Source of the DNA: a virus
Virus record (IMG/VR): IMGVR_UViG_3300038678_000291
Location: 1-64,000 of that record
Strand: one strand, 5' to 3'
Length of the DNA stretch: 64,000 bases
Shown piece by piece: positions 24,484 to 30,847 of this stretch (positions within the stretch are counted from its first letter, which is position 1; each line of letters opens with the position of its first letter). The notes beneath the pieces were generated by a model, which did no database searches, was not told the DNA's origin, and saw nothing but the letters and a program-made list of their open reading frames with translations. The position numbers and the translations under genes were made by a program.

Positions 24484-24497
24484 GAGGCTACCTCCCC

Positions 24498-24707
24498 TTA
24501 AGAGAAAATCCAGGAACTTAGATAATAAAACGCAATCACAACAGAAACAAATGAAGCAATTATGATAATACCTAGCCTCTCTTGGTTTTTCTTTAATATC
24601 CCATAATCATATTTATTATCTGGCAGACTATTACACCAGATTATCCCTACCCGGAACACTAAAAATGAAATAAAAAACCACAATACAGTTGCTTTTAAGT
24701 CATTCAT
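24498..24707 (-). CDS. Small membrane protein
   Basis: 69 residues from the ATG after GAAAGGCAGAGCA (MNDLKATVLWFF). Two membrane segments: about residues 8-22 (WFFISFLVFRVGIIW) and 47-66 (IIIIASFVSVVIAFYYL). Role unknown; could act in superinfection exclusion or host takeover, but nothing shows this. Confidence 0.55.
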   Translation of the reverse strand: MNDLKATVLWFFISFLVFRVGIIWCNSLPDNKYDYGILKKNQERLGIIIIASFVSVVIAFYYLSSWIFS

Positions 24708-24720
24708 TGCTCTGCCTTTC

Positions 24721-24782
24721 ATGTTAAGGTTAACTGCCTGGCCCAACCTACCACAAGGCGATAAGCTGGATAGAAAGTTAAA
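24721..24782 (-). promoter_or_regulatory. Structured leader, copy 1
   Basis: On the - strand: TTTAACT, a hairpin (AGCTTATC with GGTAGGTT, including G-U pairs), then GGTTGGGCCAGGCAGTTAACCTTAACATG. TTAACT also pairs with AGTTAA. Compared with copies 2 and 3 the hairpin bases differ but pairing is kept. It lies right before the membrane protein start. Confidence 0.6.
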
Positions 24783-24987
24783 CATGGATAACCTTAATGT
24801 CATTGTTAAAGGCATTGGCCTTGTGTAATTCACTTATCCAGCCAGAGGGATACTTATGCTCAACTCCTTCGCTGGTAACTAAGTAATAATGCTTCCCATT
24901 TTGATATACCTTGCTGCCCCGGTCTATCTTAATCAGCTTCCCCTGAACTACTATCTTCGCTATACGCTTGAGTAATTTTTTTTGCAT
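24778..24987 (-). CDS. Unknown small basic protein
   Basis: 69 residues from the ATG that follows GGGGGGCAGTATC (MQKKLLKRIAKIVVQGK). Basic helix at the start, then a strand-rich part (YQNGKHYYLVTSEG). Its start follows structured leader copy 2. Confidence 0.5.
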   Translation of the reverse strand: MQKKLLKRIAKIVVQGKLIKIDRGSKVYQNGKHYYLVTSEGVEHKYPSGWISELHKANAFNNDIKVIHV

Positions 24988-25000
24988 GATACTGCCCCCC

Positions 25001-25060
25001 ATGTTAAGGTTAACCGCCTATCCCAACCCACCCGGTGGATGGGCTGAAGAGGGAGTTAAG
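25001..25060 (-). promoter_or_regulatory. Structured leader, copy 2
   Basis: On the - strand: CTTAACTCCC, hairpin CCCATCC-ACC-GGGTGGG, then TTGGGATAGGCGGTTAACCTTAACATGG. TTAACT pairs with GGTTAA. It joins the stop of one gene to the ribosome site (GGGGGG) of the next. Confidence 0.6.
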
Positions 25061-25283
25061 CTTCTTGAAATTGGTTGCAGTTTCCCTCTTTATTACAATC
25101 CCTGCAGACGCTAAACCCCTGATTGGCATAAACCCCCACGCCCAAAGCGTTTTTTTTGTAACTTTGCGTAATTCCCGTAACGGGATTGGTTTTTTTAGGT
25201 AATGGATTTGCCTCGCAAAGCTGGGTATACCACATACCTTCTCGTGTTCCCCTAAAGTTCCTACATAAGCAACAAATCGTCAT
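25056..25283 (-). CDS. Cysteine-rich small protein
   Basis: 75 residues. CCLCRNF at the start and CRDCNKEGNC near the end, with one Cys between, form a likely zinc-binding fold common in phage proteins of this length. AAGGAGGG precedes the start. Confidence 0.55.
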   Translation of the reverse strand: MTICCLCRNFRGTREGMWYTQLCEANPLPKKTNPVTGITQSYKKNALGVGVYANQGFSVCRDCNKEGNCNQFQEA

Positions 25284-25334
25284 TTTCCTTCCCTCCTTGT
25301 TAAGGCATTCCCAAGTATTTCTTGGCCTGACATC

Positions 25335-25616
25335 TTAATCCTCATCATCAACAAAATAAAATCCTGAATTCTCCAATGCGGCACGGTATATCGAAGCCAC
25401 ATAATTACACTCAAAGTTTCCTGCGTCACCAAACCATTTGTCGTGTTTGGAGCTATAGCGTGCAGATACAATTTGGTTGTTGCCAAACATATCGTGCCTG
25501 CTTGCAATATTGGCGGCAAAAGCAATTCGTTCCCTGTATCCAGCCCTGTTGTTAATCTGCCGGAGGTGGATAGTTTTTCCGGTCTCTCCCTTGTGGCCTT
25601 TGTGGATGATTTTCAT
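25335..25616 (-). CDS. Duplicated small protein, copy 1
   Basis: 93 residues (KIIHKGHKGETGKTIHLRQI), identical at DNA level to the gene at 27031-27312. It is a mixed fold with basic start and acidic end (FVDDED). Just after its stop lies a remnant (codes for QAKKYLGMP) of the gene that follows the other copy, so the duplicated block once held two genes. Confidence 0.65.
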   Translation of the reverse strand: MKIIHKGHKGETGKTIHLRQINNRAGYRERIAFAANIASRHDMFGNNQIVSARYSSKHDKWFGDAGNFECNYVASIYRAALENSGFYFVDDED

Positions 25617-25624
25617 GGTTGGTT
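25335..25624. repeat. 290-bp exact direct repeat, copy 1
   Basis: Identical to 27031-27320 over the whole coding sequence and eight bases upstream of it. The flank at about 25300-25330 also resembles 26850-26880, with a few differences. Confidence 0.9.
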
Positions 25625-25628
25625 CTTT

Positions 25629-25687
25629 TTTAAGGTTAACCGCCTATCTCAACCCACCCCGGCGGATGGGTTGAGGAGGAAGTTAAG
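25629..25687 (-). promoter_or_regulatory. Structured leader, copy 3
   Basis: On the - strand: CTTAACTTCC, hairpin AACCCATCC-GCCG-GGGTGGGTT (9 pairs), then GAGATAGGCGGTTAACCTTAA. Same layout as copies 1 and 2, here before the duplicated gene. Confidence 0.6.
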
Positions 25688-25691
25688 AGCT

Positions 25692-25877
25692 TTACCCGTA
25701 AATTGTCAGGGTGATGCCTGCTGCTAGGTTGAATAGACTCTCAGACATACAGCTGCTTCTGAATGTGCTATTAGCACCATAAAAGAAGCTCGTTACCTTG
25801 TACCCTAGGTGTCCTGATGTCAACCAAATGCAACGGTATTCCTTATAGTCTTGATATTTAATTGCGTCCATTTCCAT
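25692..25877 (-). CDS. Unknown small protein
   Basis: 61 residues from MEMDAIKYQ, chosen because GGAGG lies 8 bases upstream; five codons of a longer frame would contain that site. IWLTSGHLGYKVTSFFYG suggests a small beta domain. Its leader ends TTAACCTTAAACATGGAGG, matching the shared leader pattern. Confidence 0.5.
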   Translation of the reverse strand: MEMDAIKYQDYKEYRCIWLTSGHLGYKVTSFFYGANSTFRSSCMSESLFNLAAGITLTIYG

Positions 25878-25900
25878 CTTCCTGTCCTCCATGTTTAAGG

Positions 25901-26122
25901 TTAATTGTTGATTCTATCTATCAATTTCTTAATTCGCTTCGCTTTAGCCTGGGCATCGGCGGCTAGTGTTTGTAATTCTTGTTCTACACGATAAGCTATA
26001 TTGAGTAATCTGGCTTGGCCTTCAAAACCGAATTCCCCATTTGATTCATAATAATTCGGGTCCCATTCAATCCCTTCGCCAAATAGTTCCGCTAGTCTGT
26101 CGGCCTTTTGCTGATCGTTCAT
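25901..26122 (-). CDS. Small helical protein
   Basis: 73 residues from MNDQQKADRL, preceded by CACGGAGGGCAGCAAA. C-terminal half is a coiled coil (ARLLNIAYRVEQELQTLAAD, AKRIKKLIDRI). Function unknown. Confidence 0.5.
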   Translation of the reverse strand: MNDQQKADRLAELFGEGIEWDPNYYESNGEFGFEGQARLLNIAYRVEQELQTLAADAQAKAKRIKKLIDRINN

Positions 26123-26218
26123 TTTGCTGCCCTCCGTGTTTAGGTTGTTTCGCAAACCGTAACACTGATTGTCCCGCTTTTTGTCCTGCTTCCTAGTGGA
26201 AATAGTTGCTGGCCGTAA

Positions 26219-26416
26219 CTAAGGATTGACCGCCTCGGCCTCGTTCAGTTTCTTTTCTATCTTCCTCAGTTTTTTCTCATATACCTGATGGGGCACCGCG
26301 GCTCCCCTTTCCCACCGGTAAATTGTTGCCTCAGATTTCAATCCCACATTAAGTGCCAGTTCAAGGCGGCCCCCGACCTTTTTCCTGATTGCTTTAATTT
26401 CCTTCGGTGTTATCAT
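26219..26416 (-). CDS. HTH regulator
   Basis: 65 residues. ITPKEIKAIRKKVGG then LALNVGLKSEATIYRWERGAAVPHQVY is an HTH of the XRE type, with a Lys-rich C-terminal helix. CGGAGGTTGCAGCA lies before the ATG. Confidence 0.7.
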   Translation of the reverse strand: MITPKEIKAIRKKVGGRLELALNVGLKSEATIYRWERGAAVPHQVYEKKLRKIEKKLNEAEAVNP

Positions 26417-26451
26417 TGCTGCAACCTCCGTGACTACTCCGTGATTGTGTT

Positions 26452-26673
26452 TTATAGTAAGTAGAATCCGATGCCCTTTTTTGTAATGCCATACATGCGG
26501 TCACTTCCACCACCATCAAATACTATAAGGCAGAAATTACCCCATCCTGACCGTAGTTTTTCGGTTACCTTCCCTTCACGGCAAAAACCCGATTGGGGAA
26601 ATTCCCCGGGACCGCAAACAGCACCTACCCGCTGCCCGGTTTTTATGTCTCGAAATTCTTGGTCGGTAAACAT
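26452..26673 (-). CDS. Unknown small protein, SH3-like
   Basis: 73 residues. GQRVGAVCGPGEFPQSGF and WGNFCLIVFDGGG give a small barrel pattern like KOW/SH3 proteins. It starts inside the end of the gene upstream (31-base overlap). Confidence 0.5.
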   Translation of the reverse strand: MFTDQEFRDIKTGQRVGAVCGPGEFPQSGFCREGKVTEKLRSGWGNFCLIVFDGGGSDRMYGITKKGIGFYLL

Positions 26674-26816
26674 GCCGTTTCCTTTTTATCTATCAAGTGA
26701 AATAACGCCTTGTGTGAGCGATTAAGCCGATAAGCATCTCTAATTGCCCTAGCACTTGATTTCCCTGTTAAAAATTGCTGGAGCTTGATATAGTCAATAT
26801 CAATTTCTTGGGTCAT
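26643..26816 (-). CDS. Small HTH-like protein
   Basis: 57 residues (MTQEIDIDYIKLQQFL) with a strong site, TTTGGAGGTAACATT, before the ATG. GKSSARAIRDAYRLNRSHKALFHLI may be a helix-turn-helix or a basic helical hairpin. Not identified as a family. Confidence 0.5.
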   Translation of the reverse strand: MTQEIDIDYIKLQQFLTGKSSARAIRDAYRLNRSHKALFHLIDKKETACLPTKNFET

Positions 26817-26848
26817 AATGTTACCTCCAAATTAAATCAATTCTATTG

Positions 26849-27010
26849 TTAGGGCATTCCCAAGCATTTTTTGGCCTGATACCGCCTTATTAACCAGATG
26901 GTGTTACCAGCATCAAACCAATACTCATCTTTGCGGCTCCCATAAAACAACGCATTCTCAATGTAAGACTTGAAGTTGAAAACAGAATCAGGATACTCAC
27001 TGTATAACAT
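26849..27010 (-). CDS. Unknown small protein
   Basis: 53 residues (MLYSEYPDSVFNFKSYIENA), with AAAAAGGGGGGGATAATACC before the ATG. Aromatic-rich, compact. Its last nine codons have a near copy at about 25303-25330, a remnant of a duplicated partner gene. Confidence 0.55.
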   Translation of the reverse strand: MLYSEYPDSVFNFKSYIENALFYGSRKDEYWFDAGNTIWLIRRYQAKKCLGMP

Positions 27011-27030
27011 GGTATTATCCCCCCCTTTTT

Positions 27031-27312
27031 TTAATCCTCATCATCAACAAAATAAAATCCTGAATTCTCCAATGCGGCACGGTATATCGAAGCCACATAA
27101 TTACACTCAAAGTTTCCTGCGTCACCAAACCATTTGTCGTGTTTGGAGCTATAGCGTGCAGATACAATTTGGTTGTTGCCAAACATATCGTGCCTGCTTG
27201 CAATATTGGCGGCAAAAGCAATTCGTTCCCTGTATCCAGCCCTGTTGTTAATCTGCCGGAGGTGGATAGTTTTTCCGGTCTCTCCCTTGTGGCCTTTGTG
27301 GATGATTTTCAT
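27031..27312 (-). CDS. Duplicated small protein, copy 2
   Basis: Same 93-residue protein as at 25335-25616, with no base changes. Here it is the second gene of the operon after the ParB-like gene and is followed by its intact partner gene (26849-27010), so this is probably the original locus. Confidence 0.65.
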   Translation of the reverse strand: MKIIHKGHKGETGKTIHLRQINNRAGYRERIAFAANIASRHDMFGNNQIVSARYSSKHDKWFGDAGNFECNYVASIYRAALENSGFYFVDDED

Positions 27313-27320
27313 GGTTGGTT
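27031..27320. repeat. 290-bp exact direct repeat, copy 2
   Basis: Pairs with 25335-25624; the copies are 1696 bp apart in the same orientation. Recombination between them would delete five small genes. Confidence 0.9.
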
Positions 27321-27332
27321 TCCATGTTTAGG

Positions 27333-27713
27333 TTATGAAATATCAATGCCGTATTTGATTTTTGTTTTATATGGCAGGTCTTGGGTTAATCTTAAAATCA
27401 TTGTTTCGGTGTCTGTGAGTTCGATCATTATTTCTTCATAGTTTTGGGGCATTTCAAACTCTCCATAAATCTCCTTCATTGTGATCGTTGGGAGTTCATA
27501 ATCTGCCAACCAATCAGCATCTATTTTGCCATCTTCCCATTGGATTATTAATTGTTTCAGAGCCCTTATCCTGTGGCTTCCCGTAATGGCTTGAGCCTCA
27601 TCCAACATTACAAGGGACGGCCCAACCCAACCCTCATTTTCCGTCATAGCTTTTTTAAGCTCTTTCACTTTGTTTTCATCGTCTGCCGGGTGGTATTGAT
27701 ATATGTTATTCAT
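27333..27713 (-). CDS. ParB/sulfiredoxin-like nuclease-domain protein
   Basis: 126 residues, first gene of the reverse operon. YQYHPADDENKVKELKKAM, then GWVGPSLVM and the box AITGSHRIRAL, match the ParB N-terminal fold (GxHR motif), which binds CTP or acts as a nuclease in relatives. There is no HTH or dimer domain, so it is not a full partition protein. Likely a phage regulator or nuclease. Confidence 0.65.
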   Translation of the reverse strand: MNNIYQYHPADDENKVKELKKAMTENEGWVGPSLVMLDEAQAITGSHRIRALKQLIIQWEDGKIDADWLADYELPTITMKEIYGEFEMPQNYEEIMIELTDTETMILRLTQDLPYKTKIKYGIDIS

Positions 27714-27760
27714 TTTTTTGCATCCGTGTTCGGGTTATTGTTTATCCTTATCATGTCTAA

Positions 27761-27789
27761 AGTATACCCAAAGACATGGTCTTTGTCAA
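27761..27789 (-). promoter_or_regulatory. Early promoter with palindromic operator
   Basis: TTGACA (27784-27789), 17-base spacer, TATACT (27761-27766), all on the - strand. The spacer and part of -35 hold a 17-bp palindrome, CAAAGAC-CAT-GTCTTTG (27769-27785), placed where a bound dimer would block polymerase. This drives the long reverse operon. The promoter at 42016-42044 has the same plan. Confidence 0.85.
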
Positions 27790-27984
27790 GCCTTGTCTTG
27801 AATTATTTATTTTAAATTAACCATATAAAATCAAACAATTAGCTGTTCACGCTAAAAATAATGTAAGATAATTTAGGGTGTGGGTGTGAAAACAGAGGAG
27901 ATTTGGAGAGGGATAATGATGGGTTGTGGATAACTTTGTGGGAAAGTATAGCGGGGAAGGATCGTGGTCATTATCAGTTATAAG

Positions 27985-28011
27985 CAACTGTCAAGTAAAA
28001 TTTGACGGTTG
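27985..28011. promoter_or_regulatory. 27-bp inverted repeat, copy 2
   Basis: CAACTGTCAAG-TAAAA-TTTGACGGTTG between the two divergent promoters. Nearly the same (25 of 27, reverse orientation) as at 9376-9402. The rest of 27790-28053 is AT-rich with no gene. Confidence 0.6.
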
Positions 28012-28053
28012 AGTAGATATTAGTAGAAAAATAGTATTTGGGGCAGAAAAAAC

Positions 28054-28082
28054 TTGACAGATTACTTTGGGTGTGTTAATCT
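28054..28082 (+). promoter_or_regulatory. Forward promoter for the replication module
   Basis: TTGACA (28054-28059), 17 bases, TAATCT (28077-28082). It points at the HTH gene 24 bases downstream, whose site is AAGGAG. Confidence 0.7.
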
Positions 28083-28105
28083 TAGGTCTAAAATAAGGAG
28101 TGAGT

Positions 28106-28291
28106 ATGACTGCCCAGGAAATTAAAGGGATAAGAATAAGCTTAGGACTTACCCAGGACAAGTTTGCTTATAAACTTGGTGTATCTTCTTCTACTATTAA
28201 TTTTTGGGAAACTGGCAGGGTTTCACCATCCCCCCTTGCCTTAGAAAAATTATATCAAGCACAGATTGAAGCTAGTGATTCTTGTTATTAA
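28106..28291 (+). CDS. HTH (XRE) protein
   Basis: 61 residues from ATG with AAGGAG five bases upstream (a GTG at 28100 lies inside that site). MTAQEIKGIRISLGLTQDKF then GVSSSTINFWETGRVSPSPLAL is an XRE domain close to the type found in NadS/HigA-like antitoxins. First gene of the forward arm; likely a regulator of the divergent promoters. Confidence 0.8.
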   Translation: MTAQEIKGIRISLGLTQDKFAYKLGVSSSTINFWETGRVSPSPLALEKLYQAQIEASDSCY

Positions 28292-28311
28292 AATCTTCTG
28301 AGACAGGACAC

Positions 28312-28773
28312 ATGAAATCAATTTATTTCGCTTCCTCTTTTTGGGATGATGACTTTATTTTTGACCTAAGCATTACCGCAAAACTTTTTTATATTTTTTT
28401 AATCACAAACAAAAATGTTTCACCAAGTGGGCTTTATAAATTGGGGAAAATTGAAAAACTAAAAGCTGGATTAACGCAAGCTCAAATCAATAAAGCATTT
28501 CAAGAACTTAATGGTAAGGTATATGTGTTTGGTGAGTGGATTTTTATAAAAAATTTACTTTTTAAGTCGTTTTTAGATAACAGCACAGAAGAAAAATTTC
28601 TAAAATCAAACATTTTTACAATGATAAAAGACCAATTTTCCAAAAATAGTTTTTCGCCAGAACTAATTGAAATATTTCTTAAAACCTATCCTTTCTTTGC
28701 CCCTTATAAGCCCCTTATAAGCCCCTTACTAGCCCCTTATAAGGGGGGGGGGGGGTACCCTTCTCCATACTGA
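28312..28773 (+). CDS. Replisome organiser, N-terminal part (frame broken at G13)
   Basis: 153 residues in this frame. KSIYFASSFWDDDFIFDLSI and SPSGLYKLGKIEKLKAG, FGEWIFIKNLLFKSF match the winged-helix start of phage replication initiators of the DnaD-like group. The frame runs into 13 G (28743-28755) and stops at PSPY. With 12 G it would continue through TLLHTDTDTD into the frame that ends at 29206, giving one protein of about 300 residues. Phase variation, slippage or a base error could all explain this. Confidence 0.65.
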   Translation: MKSIYFASSFWDDDFIFDLSITAKLFYIFLITNKNVSPSGLYKLGKIEKLKAGLTQAQINKAFQELNGKVYVFGEWIFIKNLLFKSFLDNSTEEKFLKSNIFTMIKDQFSKNSFSPELIEIFLKTYPFFAPYKPLISPLLAPYKGGGGYPSPY

Positions 28774-28802
28774 TACTGATACTGATACTGATACTGATAC
28801 TG
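28700..28802 (+). repeat. 11-bp repeats, G13 run and ACTGAT repeats in a coding linker
   Basis: Four copies of CCCCTTATAAG (28700-28743; the third has one change plus shift), then 13 G, then about five and a half copies of ACTGAT (28769-28802), followed by two copies of a GAAAAAGATATT unit. All lie in the linker between two domains of the replication protein. Confidence 0.85.
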
Positions 28803-29206
28803 AAAAAGATATTGAAAAAGATATTGCTCAGCGCGATAAAAAGACATCGCTCCAAGCCGAAGCTTCGCAACCTGAAATTATCTTATCAATCCCATTAATC
28901 AAGAGAGATGGTGAATTTCGCATCTATCAGCCAGACATTAATCAATGGCAGGATACTTTTCCCGGTGTGGATGTGAGGCAAAAACTAAGGGAAATTAGGC
29001 AGTGGAACATTGACAACCCAACAAACCGCAAAACTAAAAGCGGTATTTGTAAACATATATCAGTATGGTTGAGCGGGGAGCAAAACAAGATGGGTAATTA
29101 TAAACAACCACAAAAAAAAGATTGGAATGTGAAGGAAAAATTGGCGCAGGCGGAGAGATTTTTAAATCAAGAAGGGGAATATAGCGATGAAGATCAAACA
29201 AATTAA
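28757..29206 (+). CDS. Replisome organiser, C-terminal part
   Basis: Open in the frame shifted from the N-terminal part, from just after the G run. It codes for a Thr-Asp repeat linker, then WQDTFPGVDVRQKLREIRQW and NRKTKSGICKHISVWLSGEQN, the usual C-terminal end of such replication proteins. A separate start at 28967 is possible but would give only a fragment of 79 residues. Confidence 0.6.
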   Translation, partial: TLLHTDTDTDTDTDTEKDIEKDIAQRDKKTSLQAEASQPEIILSIPLIKRDGEFRIYQPDINQWQDTFPGVDVRQKLREIRQWNIDNPTNRKTKSGICKHISVWLSGEQNKMGNYKQPQKKDWNVKEKLAQAERFLNQEGEYSDEDQTN

Positions 29207-29753
29207 TTTATTTATTGATGAACTTAAAAAAACCTTTATCAGCAAAGAAGAACCAGGGTTGTTTCTTATAGGCAGTTGGCAAAAATTTCTCAAAGGTGTT
29301 AATTATGGTGATGCCAGTGAAGCTGTATTAACTATGTTAGCAGATGAGAATAAGGAGGTTTATGGTTTCCCAACTCCCGGCGACCTTAAGCCATATTTAT
29401 CCGAAGAGGAGATGCGCGGGGAAAGGAAACAATGTCCATGTTGTAATAACACCACTTTTATACAGTTTTGGAAAGATAAATCTAAGGGGATAACCACCCC
29501 TGTATTTAAATGCCAATGCACACCACTTGGGAAAAAGAAATGGTGGGAAAGAGATGGACATGATATTTGTAATAACAATTTTTGTCAAAATCCTTACCAC
29601 CTATCCAGGATTTATGTGCCGCCGGGTTGGGGCCAACATGAAAAATTATTACTGGCTGGGTGTAAATTTAGTCCAACCATCACGGAAAGTAGAGACTGGC
29701 AGACAATTGATCGGGATAATTATAACAAAAAACATGGAGTAACCACAGCATGA
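29187..29753 (+). CDS. Replication-associated zinc protein
   Basis: 188 residues, overlapping the end of the replication gene. Helical N-terminus (NLFIDELKKTFISKEEP), then CPCC near residue 83 and CQC near residue 109, a zinc ribbon, then CNNNFCQNPYH. The position right after a replisome organiser suggests a helicase loader or primase-accessory role, but no family is clear. Confidence 0.5.
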   Translation: MKIKQINLFIDELKKTFISKEEPGLFLIGSWQKFLKGVNYGDASEAVLTMLADENKEVYGFPTPGDLKPYLSEEEMRGERKQCPCCNNTTFIQFWKDKSKGITTPVFKCQCTPLGKKKWWERDGHDICNNNFCQNPYHLSRIYVPPGWGQHEKLLLAGCKFSPTITESRDWQTIDRDNYNKKHGVTTA

Positions 29754-29968
29754 GCACCCAAAGGGAAGATGAACAAAGAGAGTCCCGCGCCGTACTATCC
29801 CGCATAGGCCAAAAAATTGGGAAAAAGCCACAATGCAAGGATTTCCCAGAATGTCCCTGTAGCCAGCTAACGGAAGCATTGAGCCTGGTAGAACAATTAA
29901 GCCAACAAAACAGGACCATGAAATCGGATATCAAGGAGCTTGTAGATTTACACCGTGGAGGTGAATAA
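29750..29968 (+). CDS. Small coiled-coil protein with CxxxxxxCxC
   Basis: 72 residues. KKPQCKDFPECPCSQL is a small metal site and the rest forms a coiled coil (ALSLVEQLSQQNRTMKSDIKE). It overlaps the previous gene by four bases. Confidence 0.5.
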   Translation: MSTQREDEQRESRAVLSRIGQKIGKKPQCKDFPECPCSQLTEALSLVEQLSQQNRTMKSDIKELVDLHRGGE

Positions 29969-30709
29969 ATGAGCACCGGAATCCCATATTGTGATGAGAC
30001 AATAAATCCAATCCGAACACGTGACGGCGGATACCACTGCACCAAAGTGAGCACGGGGTGTACCCATTGTTTTGGGGAGGGGTTTAATAAGCGATTCGGT
30101 AATCATAAGCCTTATGACAACAGCCCTGCCGAATTCGTGATCAATCAAAAAGCCCTAGATAAACTTTTGAAATGGAAAAAACCACGCCAGGTATTTGTTC
30201 AAGATATGAGCGATTTACTCCATACAGGGATACCATTTTGGATGATTGATGACGTATTTTCTTTTTTTGTAAGATGGCAAAAACGACATACCTATTTAAT
30301 TTTGACAAAATATACACAAAGAATGTTTGAATATTTTAATAGCATTGAAACTAGGAACATTGAGTATCTTCAAAAAACCAGAGCATGGCTCGGCGTATCA
30401 GCAGAAAACCAAAAATGTTTTGACAAGCGGTGGTATTATTTAAAACAGATTCCGGCTGCCCAATACTGGGTGTCTTACGAACCCGCTCTCGGTCCCCTAA
30501 TTTTGCCCCCGGATTTCTTAAGATTGGGGAAAAGGGCGTGGGTAGTCTGTGGGGCTGAGACCGGCCCCGGTGCCCGGCCCATGGATTTGGCTTGGGCTAG
30601 GGATTTGAGAGACCAATGCAAGGCTGCTGGCGTGCCTTATTTTTTTAAATCTGCGGGGACAAGGAAGCCTATCCCCCCGGACTTGATGATTAGGGAATCA
30701 ATAGCTTGA
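29969..30709 (+). CDS. Phage Gp37/Gp68-like protein (DUF5131)
   Basis: 246 residues. NPIRTRDGGYHCTKVSTGCTHC, VFVQDMSDLLH, YLILTKYTQRM, WLGVSAENQ and WVVCGAETGPGARPM are the hallmark blocks of the Gp37/Gp68 family, with the CxxxxxGCxxC set resembling a radical-SAM-like site. Biochemical role unknown. CGTGGAGGTGAATAA precedes the start. Confidence 0.88.
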   Translation: MSTGIPYCDETINPIRTRDGGYHCTKVSTGCTHCFGEGFNKRFGNHKPYDNSPAEFVINQKALDKLLKWKKPRQVFVQDMSDLLHTGIPFWMIDDVFSFFVRWQKRHTYLILTKYTQRMFEYFNSIETRNIEYLQKTRAWLGVSAENQKCFDKRWYYLKQIPAAQYWVSYEPALGPLILPPDFLRLGKRAWVVCGAETGPGARPMDLAWARDLRDQCKAAGVPYFFKSAGTRKPIPPDLMIRESIA

Positions 30710-30734
30710 CAATTTTACGCAAACTTAGTATACT
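30706..30734 (+). promoter_or_regulatory. Consensus promoter for a small RNA
   Basis: TTGACA (30706-30711), exactly 17 bases, TATACT (30729-30734). Transcription should start near 30741, just at the 5' strand of the pseudoknot. -35 overlaps the stop of the Gp37/Gp68 gene. Confidence 0.85.
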
Positions 30735-30739
30735 GGCCA

Positions 30740-30830
30740 TATCGGTGAGGTCACAAATTATGAGAATATCAAGCCCGTACAGGAAAGTTACAAAGTGGCT
30801 TTCACCGATACTGTACGGGCTTTCTGTTTG
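30740..30830 (+). ncRNA. Small RNA with perfect H-type pseudoknot
   Basis: Helix 1: TATCGGTGA (30740-30748) with TCACCGATA (30802-30810). Helix 2: AGCCCGTACAG (30772-30782) with CTGTACGGGCT (30811-30821). The order a-b-a'-b' makes a crossing fold with 9 and 11 perfect pairs stacked end to end. TTTCTGTTTG follows, so helix 2 can also act as a terminator. Promoter, fold and end fit a free RNA of about 85-90 nt. It could instead be a leader of the HNH gene at 30848. Confidence 0.75.
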
Positions 30831-30847
30831 TAGGGGAGAATTGTCAA

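Noticed and set aside
28700-28802. Direct repeats that could suggest a CRISPR array
   Set aside because: The units are 6 and 11 bp in tandem without spacers and lie in a coding linker. No repeat-spacer array was seen anywhere in the window, which fits type IV-B.
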